Of a stretch of DNA of 64,000 nt, positions 22,587-32,450 are shown one piece after another. The DNA comes from Alopecurus myosuroides (lineage: Eukaryota > Streptophyta > Magnoliopsida > Poales > Poaceae): NCBI GenBank assembly GCA_028641055.1, contig CM054059.1, positions 109,690,263 to 109,754,262 of the forward strand. The letters run 5' to 3'. Numbering within the stretch: the first letter of the stretch is position 1; each line of letters opens with the position of its first letter. A model generated the notes under the pieces. That model had not been told where the DNA came from. It made no database searches and saw only the letters and a program-made list of their open reading frames with translations. The position numbers and the translations under genes were made by a program.

Positions 22587-24152
22587 CTTTATTGCAGGGA
22601 ACTTCAAACGAATGCTGGGCTTGGACAACTTGGTTCAAACCAGCTCCCACAGAAAGACCTGGACTATGAATAGACAATTAGGAGAAAGAGAACTATACAA
22701 AGAAATCGGAAATAGTTTAGTACAGATAGCTTGTAACTGAAAGTAGGAAGTTAACAACGGGAAGACACGGGGGGAAAGAACTTTACCAACAAATTTTGCC
22801 AACAAGGCTTCTGCCCTACATGATAACCCTGGCACTGAGCATGATTATAATTAATGGCAGTGTCGAAGATGATTACAAAGAATTTAATAACATGGTACTC
22901 CAGAATACCTAATGATTTCTCCTCAGAGCGACTTAAAGATAGCAGGCTGGACAAAGCAGAGCAGGTACATGAGTGTCTGGACGTTAAAAACCAGAGACAT
23001 GAGAACCAAAGAGTGCTTTAGTTACGGCGTACCCCATCTTCTTCTTCTGAAGGTAGAGTTTTGCAAGATCAGAAGCTGGAATTCGGCCAGTTTTCTTCAC
23101 GTGATGCCTTCGACGAGAACTAAATAGTATTATAAACAAAGGGTACAATCAAGTCACAACAATGAAACTGAAGATGAACTGTTTATTTATTGAGGAGGAC
23201 GTGACTAGATCGCCCGGATTGGGAACAACGGTGAAGATTTCTGTAAGTAGGAAGAATTAGCGTACCAGGATCGGATGGGGAGAATGTCGTGTGGCTTGTC
23301 TCGGCAGTCGGGCAACCGGACCAGGTCGTTGAACTCGGGAGTCCTACCGATCAAACCCCTGACAATGTCGACAGCCGTGAGCCTCACGAGGCGCCAGTTG
23401 ATGGAGTTCCTGTGTTAGAGGAAGAGATGTGGAGATTTATGCTACAGTGGCATGCGGAATCAAGTCTATAGTGTCTCATTCATATAAATCGGTCACCGAA
23501 AATATTGGTTTTCGTTATTGTTGAGAAACACAGTCGATCATTTGTTTTTTATCCCTCCGGAGGTAATGGAACTTACTAGTAGTACGGATGGGAGGGGGAA
23601 GGGGGAATCAGTTACCTGAGCTGGTCGCAGCGGTGCAAGGCGGAGAGCAAGCGGATGATCTTGAAGGCGCCGAGGTCGGGGTCGGGGTTGGGGTGGTCCT
23701 TGAGCTCGCGCTCATACAACTGTGTCATCGAGGCGGCGCCCGGCGTGCGCATGGCGATGGAGTGAATGGCTTTGTGTATGCTGAGAAAGTTGAAGAAGAG
23801 ACTTCCATCCTCGCCGAGCAAGTCGACGTCGGGCACGAAGTGGGAGACGTACGCCATGGCGTCGCCCCACTCGCCCAGCCTCACCAGGCGCAGCAGGCGG
23901 TCGACGCTGAAGAACACCTCCGACTCCTGGACCAACCTGAGCGCGCGTGCACAGGGTGGATCAGAGCCACGCAAGTAAGAAATTGAGTAGATTTAGGCGT
24001 GTTCGTTCGTACGCTTCGAAGGTGGAGTTGAAGCCGTGGCGCGAGAGGAAGGCGAGGAGGCGGCGGCGACGGAGCCGCGACACGCATAGGTACTCCAGGG
24101 AACGCCGGGGCTTGCGCTTGCCGGAGCAGAACCGGGGGCCGGGAACCCTCAT
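22587..24152 (-). CDS. LisH/CTLH-type gene, upstream copy (last exons missing)
   Basis: Seven exons: 24152-24013, 23936-23616, 23409-23266, 23119-23033, 22946-22909, 22834-22788 and 22658-22587. They give 283 codons with no stop. The start is the ATG at 24152, about 70 bp downstream of a TATA box. Residues about 27-55 form a LisH-like motif ('LLAFLSRHGFNSTFEALVQE'), followed by a CTLH-like segment ('LVRLGEWGDAMAYVSHFVP'). The third exon holds 'PEFNDLVRLPDCRDKPHDIL'. LisH-CTLH modules mediate dimerisation and complex assembly; this protein's partner is unknown. The exons equivalent to the last two of the neighbouring copy are absent, because the duplicate's promoter begins inside intron 7. Reading into that intron adds about 18 codons before a stop. 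Confidence 0.6.
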
Positions 24153-24221
24153 CACGGCCAAGTTACAAGACCGATTTGGCGATTTCTTTTTTTTTGGAAT
24201 GGCCGATTGGGAGTCAGCCTA

Positions 24222-24232
24222 GGTTTATAAAT
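24222..24232 (-). promoter_or_regulatory. TATA box of the upstream LisH/CTLH copy
   Basis: The minus strand has 'gatttataaacc' about 70 bp before the ATG. CT-rich sequence lies just beyond it (24240-24320). Confidence 0.5.
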
Positions 24233-24420
24233 CTTGGGGCGTCGCTTACCCCTTTTCATCTCCCCTCCTCTCTTCTCCCTCTCCTATCCTTTCCCTCCCA
24301 TGTCTTCAGAACTGTCTTTTTTTTTTTTTTTGACCGGATCGGCTCGATCCCTAGCACTCGTATTTTACTATTTGCCACATTTTTTTTGAAATATACTCCT
24401 TGGGTATTACTACAATATAA

Positions 24421-24503
24421 GATGTTTTAGTATTTTCTAAATAACACATATCTATACATGTGTACCTTGCACTAAAATCTTGTCTAGAAAATATTAAAAC
24501 ATT
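24421..24503. mobile_element. Degenerate palindromic MITE-like sequence
   Basis: The arm 'gatgttttagtattttctaa' (24421-24440) pairs with 'tagaaaatattaaaacatt' (24485-24503), with about 18 of 21 positions matching. 'caatataagatgtttt' in front is typical of Stowaway ends in grasses. No clear TA duplication or outer termini can be seen. Confidence 0.4.
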
Positions 24504-24840
24504 TTGCATTTAGATACGTAGGAAATACTTTATTATTTGCCACACTAGTCACCATCTTGTCAGCGATACATGATGTGGCAAATTATGAAAGCAAAGAAAA
24601 AATGTGTCAAATATAAAATCCCGGAGCCATGTTGAACCGAGAAAGCATCGGATAGAAACGTGATTTCAGTGGTAACGTGGAAACTAAAGATGCCTCGTTG
24701 GATTGAAAATGTATGGTCCAGATCAGTCTCGCTGCTGTTCCATGCATTTTTTGGCAAGGAAATGCCAGCGTCCTCTTTGCTTTTTGCAAGTAACTCTTCG
24801 TTCTTTCTACATATGCTGATACGAAGCTATGAAACAAGTG

Positions 24841-25287
24841 ATTGGGCCGGATGCGGGCCTTGGGAGCGGCCCTTTGGTGACCGCTCAATCAGAAGGGCTT
24901 GATCCGCTTAGTGACTTCATTGTGGGTATCTCCAAACCTGTCGAGGTGGCTCTGCTTCCTCTCCCACCGCTGGACACCGCATCTGGCTCAAAGCTGGGTA
25001 GGGCCATGGAAGAGAAGATTGAAGAAAGGGGAAAGAGAAGTGGGCGGCTGGCGGCCAAGCCAACGGCCAGGCTGTCCACAATGGAGAAGGTGCAGGTCGT
25101 CTTGCTGAAGAAGAGTGGCAACCTCCATGAAGATGCAGAGCCTCTGCCCGCGGATCTGGAGAGCTATCGCAAGCTGTACTCCAAGCCATTGACTCCTGCC
25201 TTCGCCGAGGCAGTGAAAGCCCTGGTGGCTACTGGATCCGCAGCGACTCCGAAAAAGGTGGGCGGGGCAGCCGTGCTGGCGGCATAG
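24841..25287 (+). pseudogene. LINE ORF1 C-terminal fragment
   Basis: The frame is open from the 5' truncation point to the stop at 25287, about 149 codons. It contains a basic segment 'RSGRLAAKPTARLSTMEKVQ' that I know from the C-terminal part of grass LINE ORF1 proteins (RNA-binding, DUF4283/zinc-knuckle type). The N-terminal domains are lost. ORF2 follows 157 bp later. Confidence 0.7.
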
Positions 25288-25444
25288 CTGGCTCCTGTCG
25301 CTACCCGCTATGTGTTCCCCTCCGTTTCTCCATGTTGAATTCTTACTGTTGCTGTGCGTCTCGGGTGCCCATCTGTCGGGGCAAGGTTTCTGCTGTGGTG
25401 TTGTTTGTGGTGTTGTTGTCAGTCCGAGTTATTTCAGTTTCCCC

Positions 25445-28400
25445 ATGGATATCTGCGTGATGGATTGGAACGTTCGTGGTGCCAATTGCCCGGCGAAGCG
25501 CAGGGCCTTGCAGCTGTTCTTCGCCGATAAGGCCTGTAATGTGGTGTGTCTGCAGGAGACTAAAATCGCATCAATGACCAAGAGCTTGGTGGTGGATATG
25601 CTGGGACCGCGTTTTGGGGACAATTTCATTTGTTTGCCGGCCAACGGCACGAAGGGAGGGGTCTTGATTGCCTGTACTGACGACTTCTCCATTTCTGTCG
25701 ACCCGTTGGTTGTGGGTGCTCTGTTCTCTGTCACAGGGACCATTGTGTGCAAAGCAGATAATAGGGCCTGGGCGATCACAGGAGTTTATGGACCTCAAGA
25801 GGTTGAGCTGAAAGGTTTGTTCATGATGGAATTGAGACGGGTACAGGCCCTGGTTCAGGAAAGGTGGATGGTTCTGGGAGATTTTAATCTTATCAGCTGC
25901 GTCTCGGACAAGAGCAACCCCAATGTCAACCTGCGGCTAATGGGCCAATTCAAGGCTTTAATCAGCGATTTGGAGCTAATCGATTATCCGTTGGTTGGAC
26001 GCAAATTTACCTGGTCTAACGAGAGACAGTTCGCAACTCTTTCTCGGATTGACAGGGTGTTTGTGTCCAAGGAGTGGGACTTAGAGTTTCCGCACTTTCA
26101 GCTGACGCCGGCTTCATCGAATGTCTCTGATCACTGTCCACTTTTGTTGAGCAAGATGGAGCGGCCTCATTTCTCTGGCTTTCGTTTTGAGAAATTCTGG
26201 CTCAACTTTGACGACTTCGGTAGTGTGGTGCAGAGTGCGTGGGAGAAGCCAGTGCTCTCTAAAGATGCAATTAGAATTCTGCACATCAAGCTCTCTCGTA
26301 CATCGAAGGCGCTGAAGCATTGGGGAAAGCAGAAGCTGAGCTGGGCAAGATTTGCATCTTCAGTTGCAAGTGATGTGATCTTCAATCTTGATCTGGCCCA
26401 GGAGAGCAGGGTGCTAACTGTAGACGAGCGTGACTTGCGTTCTCATCTCAAGAATAGGCTTCTGGGTATTGCTGCTATTGATAGAATCAGGTGGCGACAG
26501 CGGTCTCGGCTCATCTGGCTACAGGAGGGCGATGCCAACTCGAAACTTTTTCACCTCAGGGCAAATGGAAGGCGACGTAAGAACCATGTCCCCTCTCTGG
26601 TTGGGAATTCTGGTCCAGTCACTGATCACAATGGCAAGGCGGAGATATTGTTTCAGCACTACTCGGGTTTGATGGGTTCCAGACTCTCGCCGGGGGTGGA
26701 TCTGAACTGGGCTGCTCTTGGGCTCCCTGCCGGTGACTTGGCACATCTCGAGCGCCCTTGCTCCATGGCTGAGCTGAAGATGGCCATAGACGATTTACAT
26801 GGGGAGAAGGCCCCCGGGCCGGATGGCTTTACTGGTGACTTCTTCAAGAGATGTTGGAGCACAATCTCGGTTGATCTCCTGGCAGCACTGAACCAGTTTT
26901 TAGACCTGAAAGGGGACCAATGGCACTTACTGAACACGGCCAATATTGTTCTGCTTCCAAAGAAGAACGAGGCTATTGATGCAAAAGACTACCGACCGGT
27001 GAGCCTCATGCACAGCGTGGCGAAGATCCTATGTAAAATTCTTGCGACGAGGCTAGCTCCTGAGATGGAGAAATTGGTGGGTGCCGGGCAAAGTGCTTTC
27101 ATACGTGGCAGGTCGATTCACGACAACTTCTTGTACGTGAAAAATGTCGTCAAGGACGCGCACACAAGGAAGACTCCCCTGCTTTTCCTCAAATTAGATA
27201 TTGCTAAGGCATTCGATTCATTGGATTGGAGTTTTCTGCTCAAGGTGCTGTCTCATATGGGCTTTGGCGCACGATGGCGGAATGTGATCTCCTTGCTTCT
27301 CGCTTCTGCGACTTCCCGGATACTTCTGAATGGCAGGCCTGGTGCGCCGATTATCCATCGGCGAGGGTTGAGGCAGGGGGATCCTCTATCCCCCTTGTTA
27401 TTTGTGTTGGCTATGGAACCACTACAGAAGCTGCTGTTCTTGGCAACTGATTCACATGTGTTATCTCCGTTAAAGCTGCGAATTGCCAGGCTGCGTTCTA
27501 GCTTCTATGCCGATGATGCTGCTTTGTTTGTTAACCCAGATCAGAGGGATGTCACTGCTGTTCACAGGATACTGACTCTGTTTGGTGACGCATCAGGGCT
27601 GCGCACGAACTTCAGCAAATGCATTGCTTATCCAATTGCATGCCAAAACTTTGACCTTGCCTTGGTGCTTGGTAATTTTGGAGGAGAGAAGGGATCTCTG
27701 CCGTGTCATTATCTTGGTCTCCCCTTGAGTTCGAGGAAGCCGAAAAAGATGGAAATTCAACCTCTGTTTGATAAAGTAACAGGTCGTCTGAAGGGTGGAA
27801 GGGGCAAGTTGTTGACTCGCAAGGGACGGCTTGTCCTAATCAACAGTGTAGTTACGGCCACGGCAACTTACTTCCTCACCATCTTCCCCCCCGAGAAGTG
27901 GATGATTAAGAAGTTTGACAAGCTGCGAAGGAATTTTCTTTGGTCACCTGACGAAGAAGCAAAAGGTGCAAAGTGTTTGGTCAGCTGGAAGAAAGTGTGT
28001 GCTCCTCTGGATCTAGGTGGGCTGGGCATTAAAGACCTCGAGGCTTTCAGCCGATCCCTTAGGCTTCGATGGGAATGGTTCCGCTGGGATGACAGAGACA
28101 GGCCGTGGAAGGGATCTTCAACACCGTGCGACAAGGTTGACAAGGACCTGTTTAGGGCTTGCACTGAGATATCGATTGGCGATGGTAGTATCGCCAAGTT
28201 CTGGGACGACCCGTGGCTCGACGGGGAGGCTCCTGCTGCCATCGCGCCGCTCCTCCTACCGCTTGCTGCTCGCAAGAATTTAACAGTCAGAGAGGGTTTG
28301 TCTGACGGAAGATGGATGAGAGGGTTGCGTCGAATCTCCACGCCTCCGCAGATGGAGCAATTCTTCAATCTATGGACCTTGTTGCAGCAAGTTCAACTTA

Positions 28401-28978
28401 CCGATTCCAGAGATTCGATAAGATGGAGGCTCACATCCAGTGGACACTATTCTGCAAGCTCAGCCTATGCGGCGCAGTTCACTGGACGTTGTCCCTCACC
28501 TGATCTTGCGGCAGTTTGGGGATCGATTGTTGAAGGAAAGGTTCAGTTCTTCTTTTGGCTACTTCTGCAAAACAGAAATTGGACTGCAGACAGGTTAAGG
28601 GCGAGGGGATGGCCACATGATGACCTTTGCTGTCTATGCCAGTTGCAATTGGAAACTGCGGATCATCTAGCTTTGCAATGCCCTTTTGTGAAGGAGGTTT
28701 ATCAGATGTTTGCTAACTCAAAGCCACACATGGTGCAAGTGCTTAGTGCCTCCTCTTCAGTTCAGGAGTGGTGGACGAATGCTAGAGGAGGCAAGAGAGG
28801 ATCTCAGCGCTCAAATGATGCTGCATGCGCCATCTACATATTTTGGCATGTGTGGAAAGAGAGAGGACGTCGCATCTTTCAGGGTGAGAGCGCTAGCGTG
28901 GAGGCGGTGGCTGCTCTAGTTAAGATGGATGTGGACCTTTTGTTTTTGGCCAAAAATGGTTCTAGGGCCGGGTACTGA
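25445..28978 (+). CDS. LINE ORF2: endonuclease and reverse transcriptase
   Basis: 1177 codons from the ATG at 25445; the frame is open further upstream to an ATG at 25310, but the endonuclease domain starts here. Apurinic-type endonuclease motifs are complete: 'DWNVRG', 'CLQETK', 'VYGP', 'LGDFNLI', 'SRIDRVFVS' and 'SDHCPLL'. The reverse transcriptase follows with 'DYRPVSL', 'QSAFIRGRSIHDN', 'LKLDIAKAFDSLDW', 'GLRQGDPLSPLLF' and the catalytic 'FYADDA'. The C-terminal quarter has the zinc-binding RT-associated domain (zf-RVT: 'WLLLQNRNWTADRL', then 'CCLCQLQLETADHL'). It nicks target DNA and primes reverse transcription from the nick. There are no stops or frameshifts, so it looks recently inserted, although ORF1 is truncated. 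Confidence 0.9.
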   Translation: MDICVMDWNVRGANCPAKRRALQLFFADKACNVVCLQETKIASMTKSLVVDMLGPRFGDNFICLPANGTKGGVLIACTDDFSISVDPLVVGALFSVTGTIVCKADNRAWAITGVYGPQEVELKGLFMMELRRVQALVQERWMVLGDFNLISCVSDKSNPNVNLRLMGQFKALISDLELIDYPLVGRKFTWSNERQFATLSRIDRVFVSKEWDLEFPHFQLTPASSNVSDHCPLLLSKMERPHFSGFRFEKFWLNFDDFGSVVQSAWEKPVLSKDAIRILHIKLSRTSKALKHWGKQKLSWARFASSVASDVIFNLDLAQESRVLTVDERDLRSHLKNRLLGIAAIDRIRWRQRSRLIWLQEGDANSKLFHLRANGRRRKNHVPSLVGNSGPVTDHNGKAEILFQHYSGLMGSRLSPGVDLNWAALGLPAGDLAHLERPCSMAELKMAIDDLHGEKAPGPDGFTGDFFKRCWSTISVDLLAALNQFLDLKGDQWHLLNTANIVLLPKKNEAIDAKDYRPVSLMHSVAKILCKILATRLAPEMEKLVGAGQSAFIRGRSIHDNFLYVKNVVKDAHTRKTPLLFLKLDIAKAFDSLDWSFLLKVLSHMGFGARWRNVISLLLASATSRILLNGRPGAPIIHRRGLRQGDPLSPLLFVLAMEPLQKLLFLATDSHVLSPLKLRIARLRSSFYADDAALFVNPDQRDVTAVHRILTLFGDASGLRTNFSKCIAYPIACQNFDLALVLGNFGGEKGSLPCHYLGLPLSSRKPKKMEIQPLFDKVTGRLKGGRGKLLTRKGRLVLINSVVTATATYFLTIFPPEKWMIKKFDKLRRNFLWSPDEEAKGAKCLVSWKKVCAPLDLGGLGIKDLEAFSRSLRLRWEWFRWDDRDRPWKGSSTPCDKVDKDLFRACTEISIGDGSIAKFWDDPWLDGEAPAAIAPLLLPLAARKNLTVREGLSDGRWMRGLRRISTPPQMEQFFNLWTLLQQVQLTDSRDSIRWRLTSSGHYSASSAYAAQFTGRCPSPDLAAVWGSIVEGKVQFFFWLLLQNRNWTADRLRARGWPHDDLCCLCQLQLETADHLALQCPFVKEVYQMFANSKPHMVQVLSASSSVQEWWTNARGGKRGSQRSNDAACAIYIFWHVWKERGRRIFQGESASVEAVAALVKMDVDLLFLAKNGSRAGY

Positions 28979-29140
28979 GTGAAAAGGTTTTTTCAGAGTT
29001 TTGCACTAAGGTTTAGTGCGTGAGTGTGGGTTGTCTGACCTTTCTTTGGTCGTGTTATGTACTCCTTTTCTCCCCTAATAATGCAAAAGCAGAGCGCCTG
29101 CTGTTCTCGTCAAAAAAAAAAAAAAAAAAAAAGAAACAAG

Positions 29141-30930
29141 CACTACTAGTTTGGTACAATCCACGTTGCATCCGGTATTTAAAAAACAAATTTTAACATG
29201 TTAAAATTCTAGGGATGTATCTTCACATTCTACTAGATGACTCGTTTGCGCCAATTGCGTAGGCAGCGGAGTCGAGACGAAAATTGAGCCATGAGTTTTA
29301 TATTGCCTTTTTTTCATTGTATGCCAAGTTGAACGTCGCTCATGTTAGGACCGCTGATTGTGGGTGAATGTAACCTACGTATGCTGACTCGAAGCCGTGT
29401 GACATTGGAATAGTAACATACCGCATAGTGGTTACGCTAAATAAACACACTCATGTATTGCATATAGAAGTAGACATTGTGTTTCTATGAATAGAAGACA
29501 CAATACATCTAAAATGGGTTTAAAAGGGTACTTTAGCATGTGATTTGCAAGAAAACAAGCACGTACGCTCGGAATAAAAATATATATGATTTAAAAGTGA
29601 CAAAATAAGGTCAATAAAAATTCTTCCGTTCACGCGTCACACGAACACGTCCTCGTGTACCCACGGCGCCGAGGGAGATGCTCCGCAACTCACACCGCGG
29701 GAGGCCAGCCGGAAGCGCGGTACGCAAGACAGTCCGGCGACAGTTGGTTGCTCCAAGTTGTTCTTAACACCCCTGGAGCTTCGTGGATCGTAGCCTCCAA
29801 ACTTGAAGAACAACGAAAAAACGAGAAGTAAAATACAAGGAAGAGAGATAAAGGTAGATGAACACCAAAAAGTTAGGGTTTGTGTTTGTTCGATTGGTGT
29901 TGGTTTAATCGCCCGTCGCCCCTCATGTATATAAGAGGCGGCTGGACTTTCCGTGCAAGGAAAAGGCTTGGATTCACGTCCAAAAGACCTAATTTGCATC
30001 CAATTAGGATGTTTGACTCGAACCTTCCAAAACTGTTTCGGTCAGAAAACTGTCTGCACCTCGCGAGTCGTTTTCGAGTTAGTAAACAACCTCAAATAGA
30101 AATCACGTAAACTACAAAGTTGTTCGCCTTAAAAAGACGAAGAACTTTCATGTTTTTTAATTTTTCATATGACATCATCTTGAAGGCTTAATTGTATCTG
30201 CACTAAAATGTATTTGAATCGAATCCGAATCTGTCAGTTCTGACCCGTACGTATTTTCCAGATTCAAGGTAGTAAACGACCATAGATCAAAATTTCATAA
30301 AAGACAAAGTTGTTCGCTTCAAAAAAACGAAGAACTTCCATTTTATCAGTTTTTCAATTTGATCTCACCTTAGTGCTTTAAAATCAGGTGGAAAAAATTC
30401 GACGCAATATGAAGGTTTTCAACTCGTTTCACCAATGCTTCCGCCAAAGTGCAGAGTATGTCTATGGTTTGGCGGATTTGTTCGCGTAATGAGATGATCA
30501 AAATCAAATTTGTTTGTTACGACGAGACACACAACTTTTATTCACATTATTTTTTCATTTGGGCTCATATTGTTGCCATCCTTTTATGAGCCAAAAACGA
30601 GTGTCAACAAATTCTAAATCACTCAACTATATAGATAAATACTTAGGAAAGCTCTATTCAATGTTTTCGTCAACCATAATGAGGACTCAATTGTCATCTG
30701 CCTCTTCCGACCGCATGAAAGGAGTGGGTACTGGCGTACGTTGTAGTATTTTAAAAATTTCTCTACCTAACCGACAAGATCGCTATGGAGCTAACGACGC
30801 ATTCCTATAGATGTAATGATTTGGTACGACAACTCACCGGCAGCGGAAGATCAATGTAGTTCTAATACAATTCTGGAAAATCGTATATCCTCACAACTAG
30901 GCCTAGTTGGAAGGATGTCGCTAAGCGTCA
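29141..30930 (-). mobile_element. LTR-like sequence, boundaries unclear
   Basis: The minus strand has a TATA-like 'cctcttatatacatgaggg' (about 29924-29940) followed by a leader with 'aaaccctaac', a layout typical of LTR promoters. Upstream of it (30110-30360) a segment occurs twice: 'caaagttgttcgcc' at 30116 and 'caaagttgttcgct' at 30306, each followed by a small hairpin ('gttcg..cgaagaac'). That spacing is about 190 bp. No gene is seen. 29141-29640 is AT-rich with no recognised feature. Confidence 0.35.
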
Positions 30931-31078
30931 CTCCTTAAATGATAACACATGTAATCCCTCTTCTGGTATGCACGCGTACGCTCATATCAACCCGTCGTCG
31001 CTCCGTCCTCCAGAACTCGACACGGGCGCAGAGAGAAAGCCTTCTCGAGTTGCTAACTGGTAGGTCCAGTTATGATTA

Positions 31079-32415
31079 TGTTGGGTCGCGTATAGATAAA
31101 CGAAAAACTTTTCCTACGCGGTACTCCCAAGATCTAGCCGAGGTAGAAGGCCACGAGTATTACCACTAGACGCGCATGTGCGGATTATCGATGTAGCGCG
31201 TCTGGTCGGGGCAGTGCAGTCCCACGATCCGGTCCGGCCGATCCAATCCCTCGAACGTCGAAGTGCTGAACGTACAGCACCTCTGCCGGTATCCACACGT
31301 ACGAGGAGGAGCTCCGACGGCAGACTGCTAGGTCTGGTGCGACGGCTGGACTGAGTGGGGCTAGGGTTCCCAACGCATGGGAGAGTGGACTAACCTTTTT
31401 TGCTGGGCAACCTGCGCCCCTCTTTATATAGCGTATGGTAATGGGCTGCACAACACTTGTGGCCCATTCCCTCTGTGAGTCCGACTCACTAATTCAGTCC
31501 ATTTCCGGTTCGGGTCCAACCCAACCAATATTTGCTCCCGCTCTTAAGTGTGCGACCCTGCAGGCTCATGGCGACTTGGACACGATTGGAGTCCGACTCT
31601 CAATCGATCAATCGGTAGCGGCTCCTAGCAGAACGTGCCGACTCCCAAGTCCCATTGAGTCATGACGACATACCTTTCAATGTGATATTCATCTTAGTCC
31701 CTTTTGCCTCACGATATACCTTGTCGAGCTATAGGCGATTTATCGTCATCCCTTAAATAGCTCAACTCTCTTCTCGATCCGTGATATGTGATTCACCTGA
31801 CTAACTCTTAGCCAACAGACACAGTTAACACTTAACTGAGTTGCGCATGGCCATGCTTACTGAATCATATCACTCGAGAGGGCCCAGAGAATATCTCTCC
31901 ATTCGGAGGGGCAAAATCCCATCTTGATTATCCACATCACGCAGCTTGCTTCTCATTCGACCCGAACTCTGCCTTTATAGTTGCCTTGTCACAGAACAAC
32001 GTTTGACAGAACCTAAGTCGGTGATCCACAACTCGGATTGTGCGACAACCTCAGGTCTAAGGATTACATTGATTGAGACGTGCAAATGACGACTTGATCA
32101 TTGCATCTCAATATGGGTCAGTCCGACTTGCTAAACTCTTTAGCCAAGTCCGTCAACGTTGGAATGGCATCACCATGCCCATGACAAGTGGAACTGTGTC
32201 ATCAGCCAACACTTACATTAGTCTAGGGTGTGTGTCCAGCACAACCTAAATGACCAAGGACAATCTAGTATGAACAACATGAATACATGGTTCCACAATC
32301 GAATCACATATTCAATGACATGTATCAGATGTTCAAAACAAGGACAACTTAATAACTTTATGAATACCGTGGGAATTACATCATACATGATTGCCTCTAG
32401 GGCATATTCCCAACA
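31079..32415 (-). repeat. 3' LTR of the Copia element
   Basis: Plus-strand ends are TGTTGGGTCGCG and CATATTCCCAACA. It differs from the other LTR at five positions that I found: 31177, 32100, 32154, 32339 and 32368. The minus-strand start 'tgttgggaatatgccctaga' resembles BARE-type LTRs. Confidence 0.95.
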
Positions 32416-32450
32416 GTCTCCCACTTGCACTAGAGTCAATCATCCTGGCA

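Larger units (their letters stand above)
24839..29132 (+). mobile_element. L1-type LINE, 5' truncated, with target duplication
   Basis: The element ends in a 21-bp poly(A) (29112-29132). The 8-bp GAAACAAG flanks it at 24831-24838 and 29133-29140. It starts inside ORF1, so it is 5' truncated. ORF2 is complete. The 3' untranslated region (28979-29111) ends 'aatgcaaaagcagagcgcctgctgttctcgtc', typical of plant LINE tails. It inserted upstream of the LisH/CTLH genes, next to a degenerate MITE. Confidence 0.85.

Noticed and set aside
31114..31451. Small ORFs present in both Copia LTRs
   Set aside because: Identical because the LTRs are copies; no domain and no sign of coding use.
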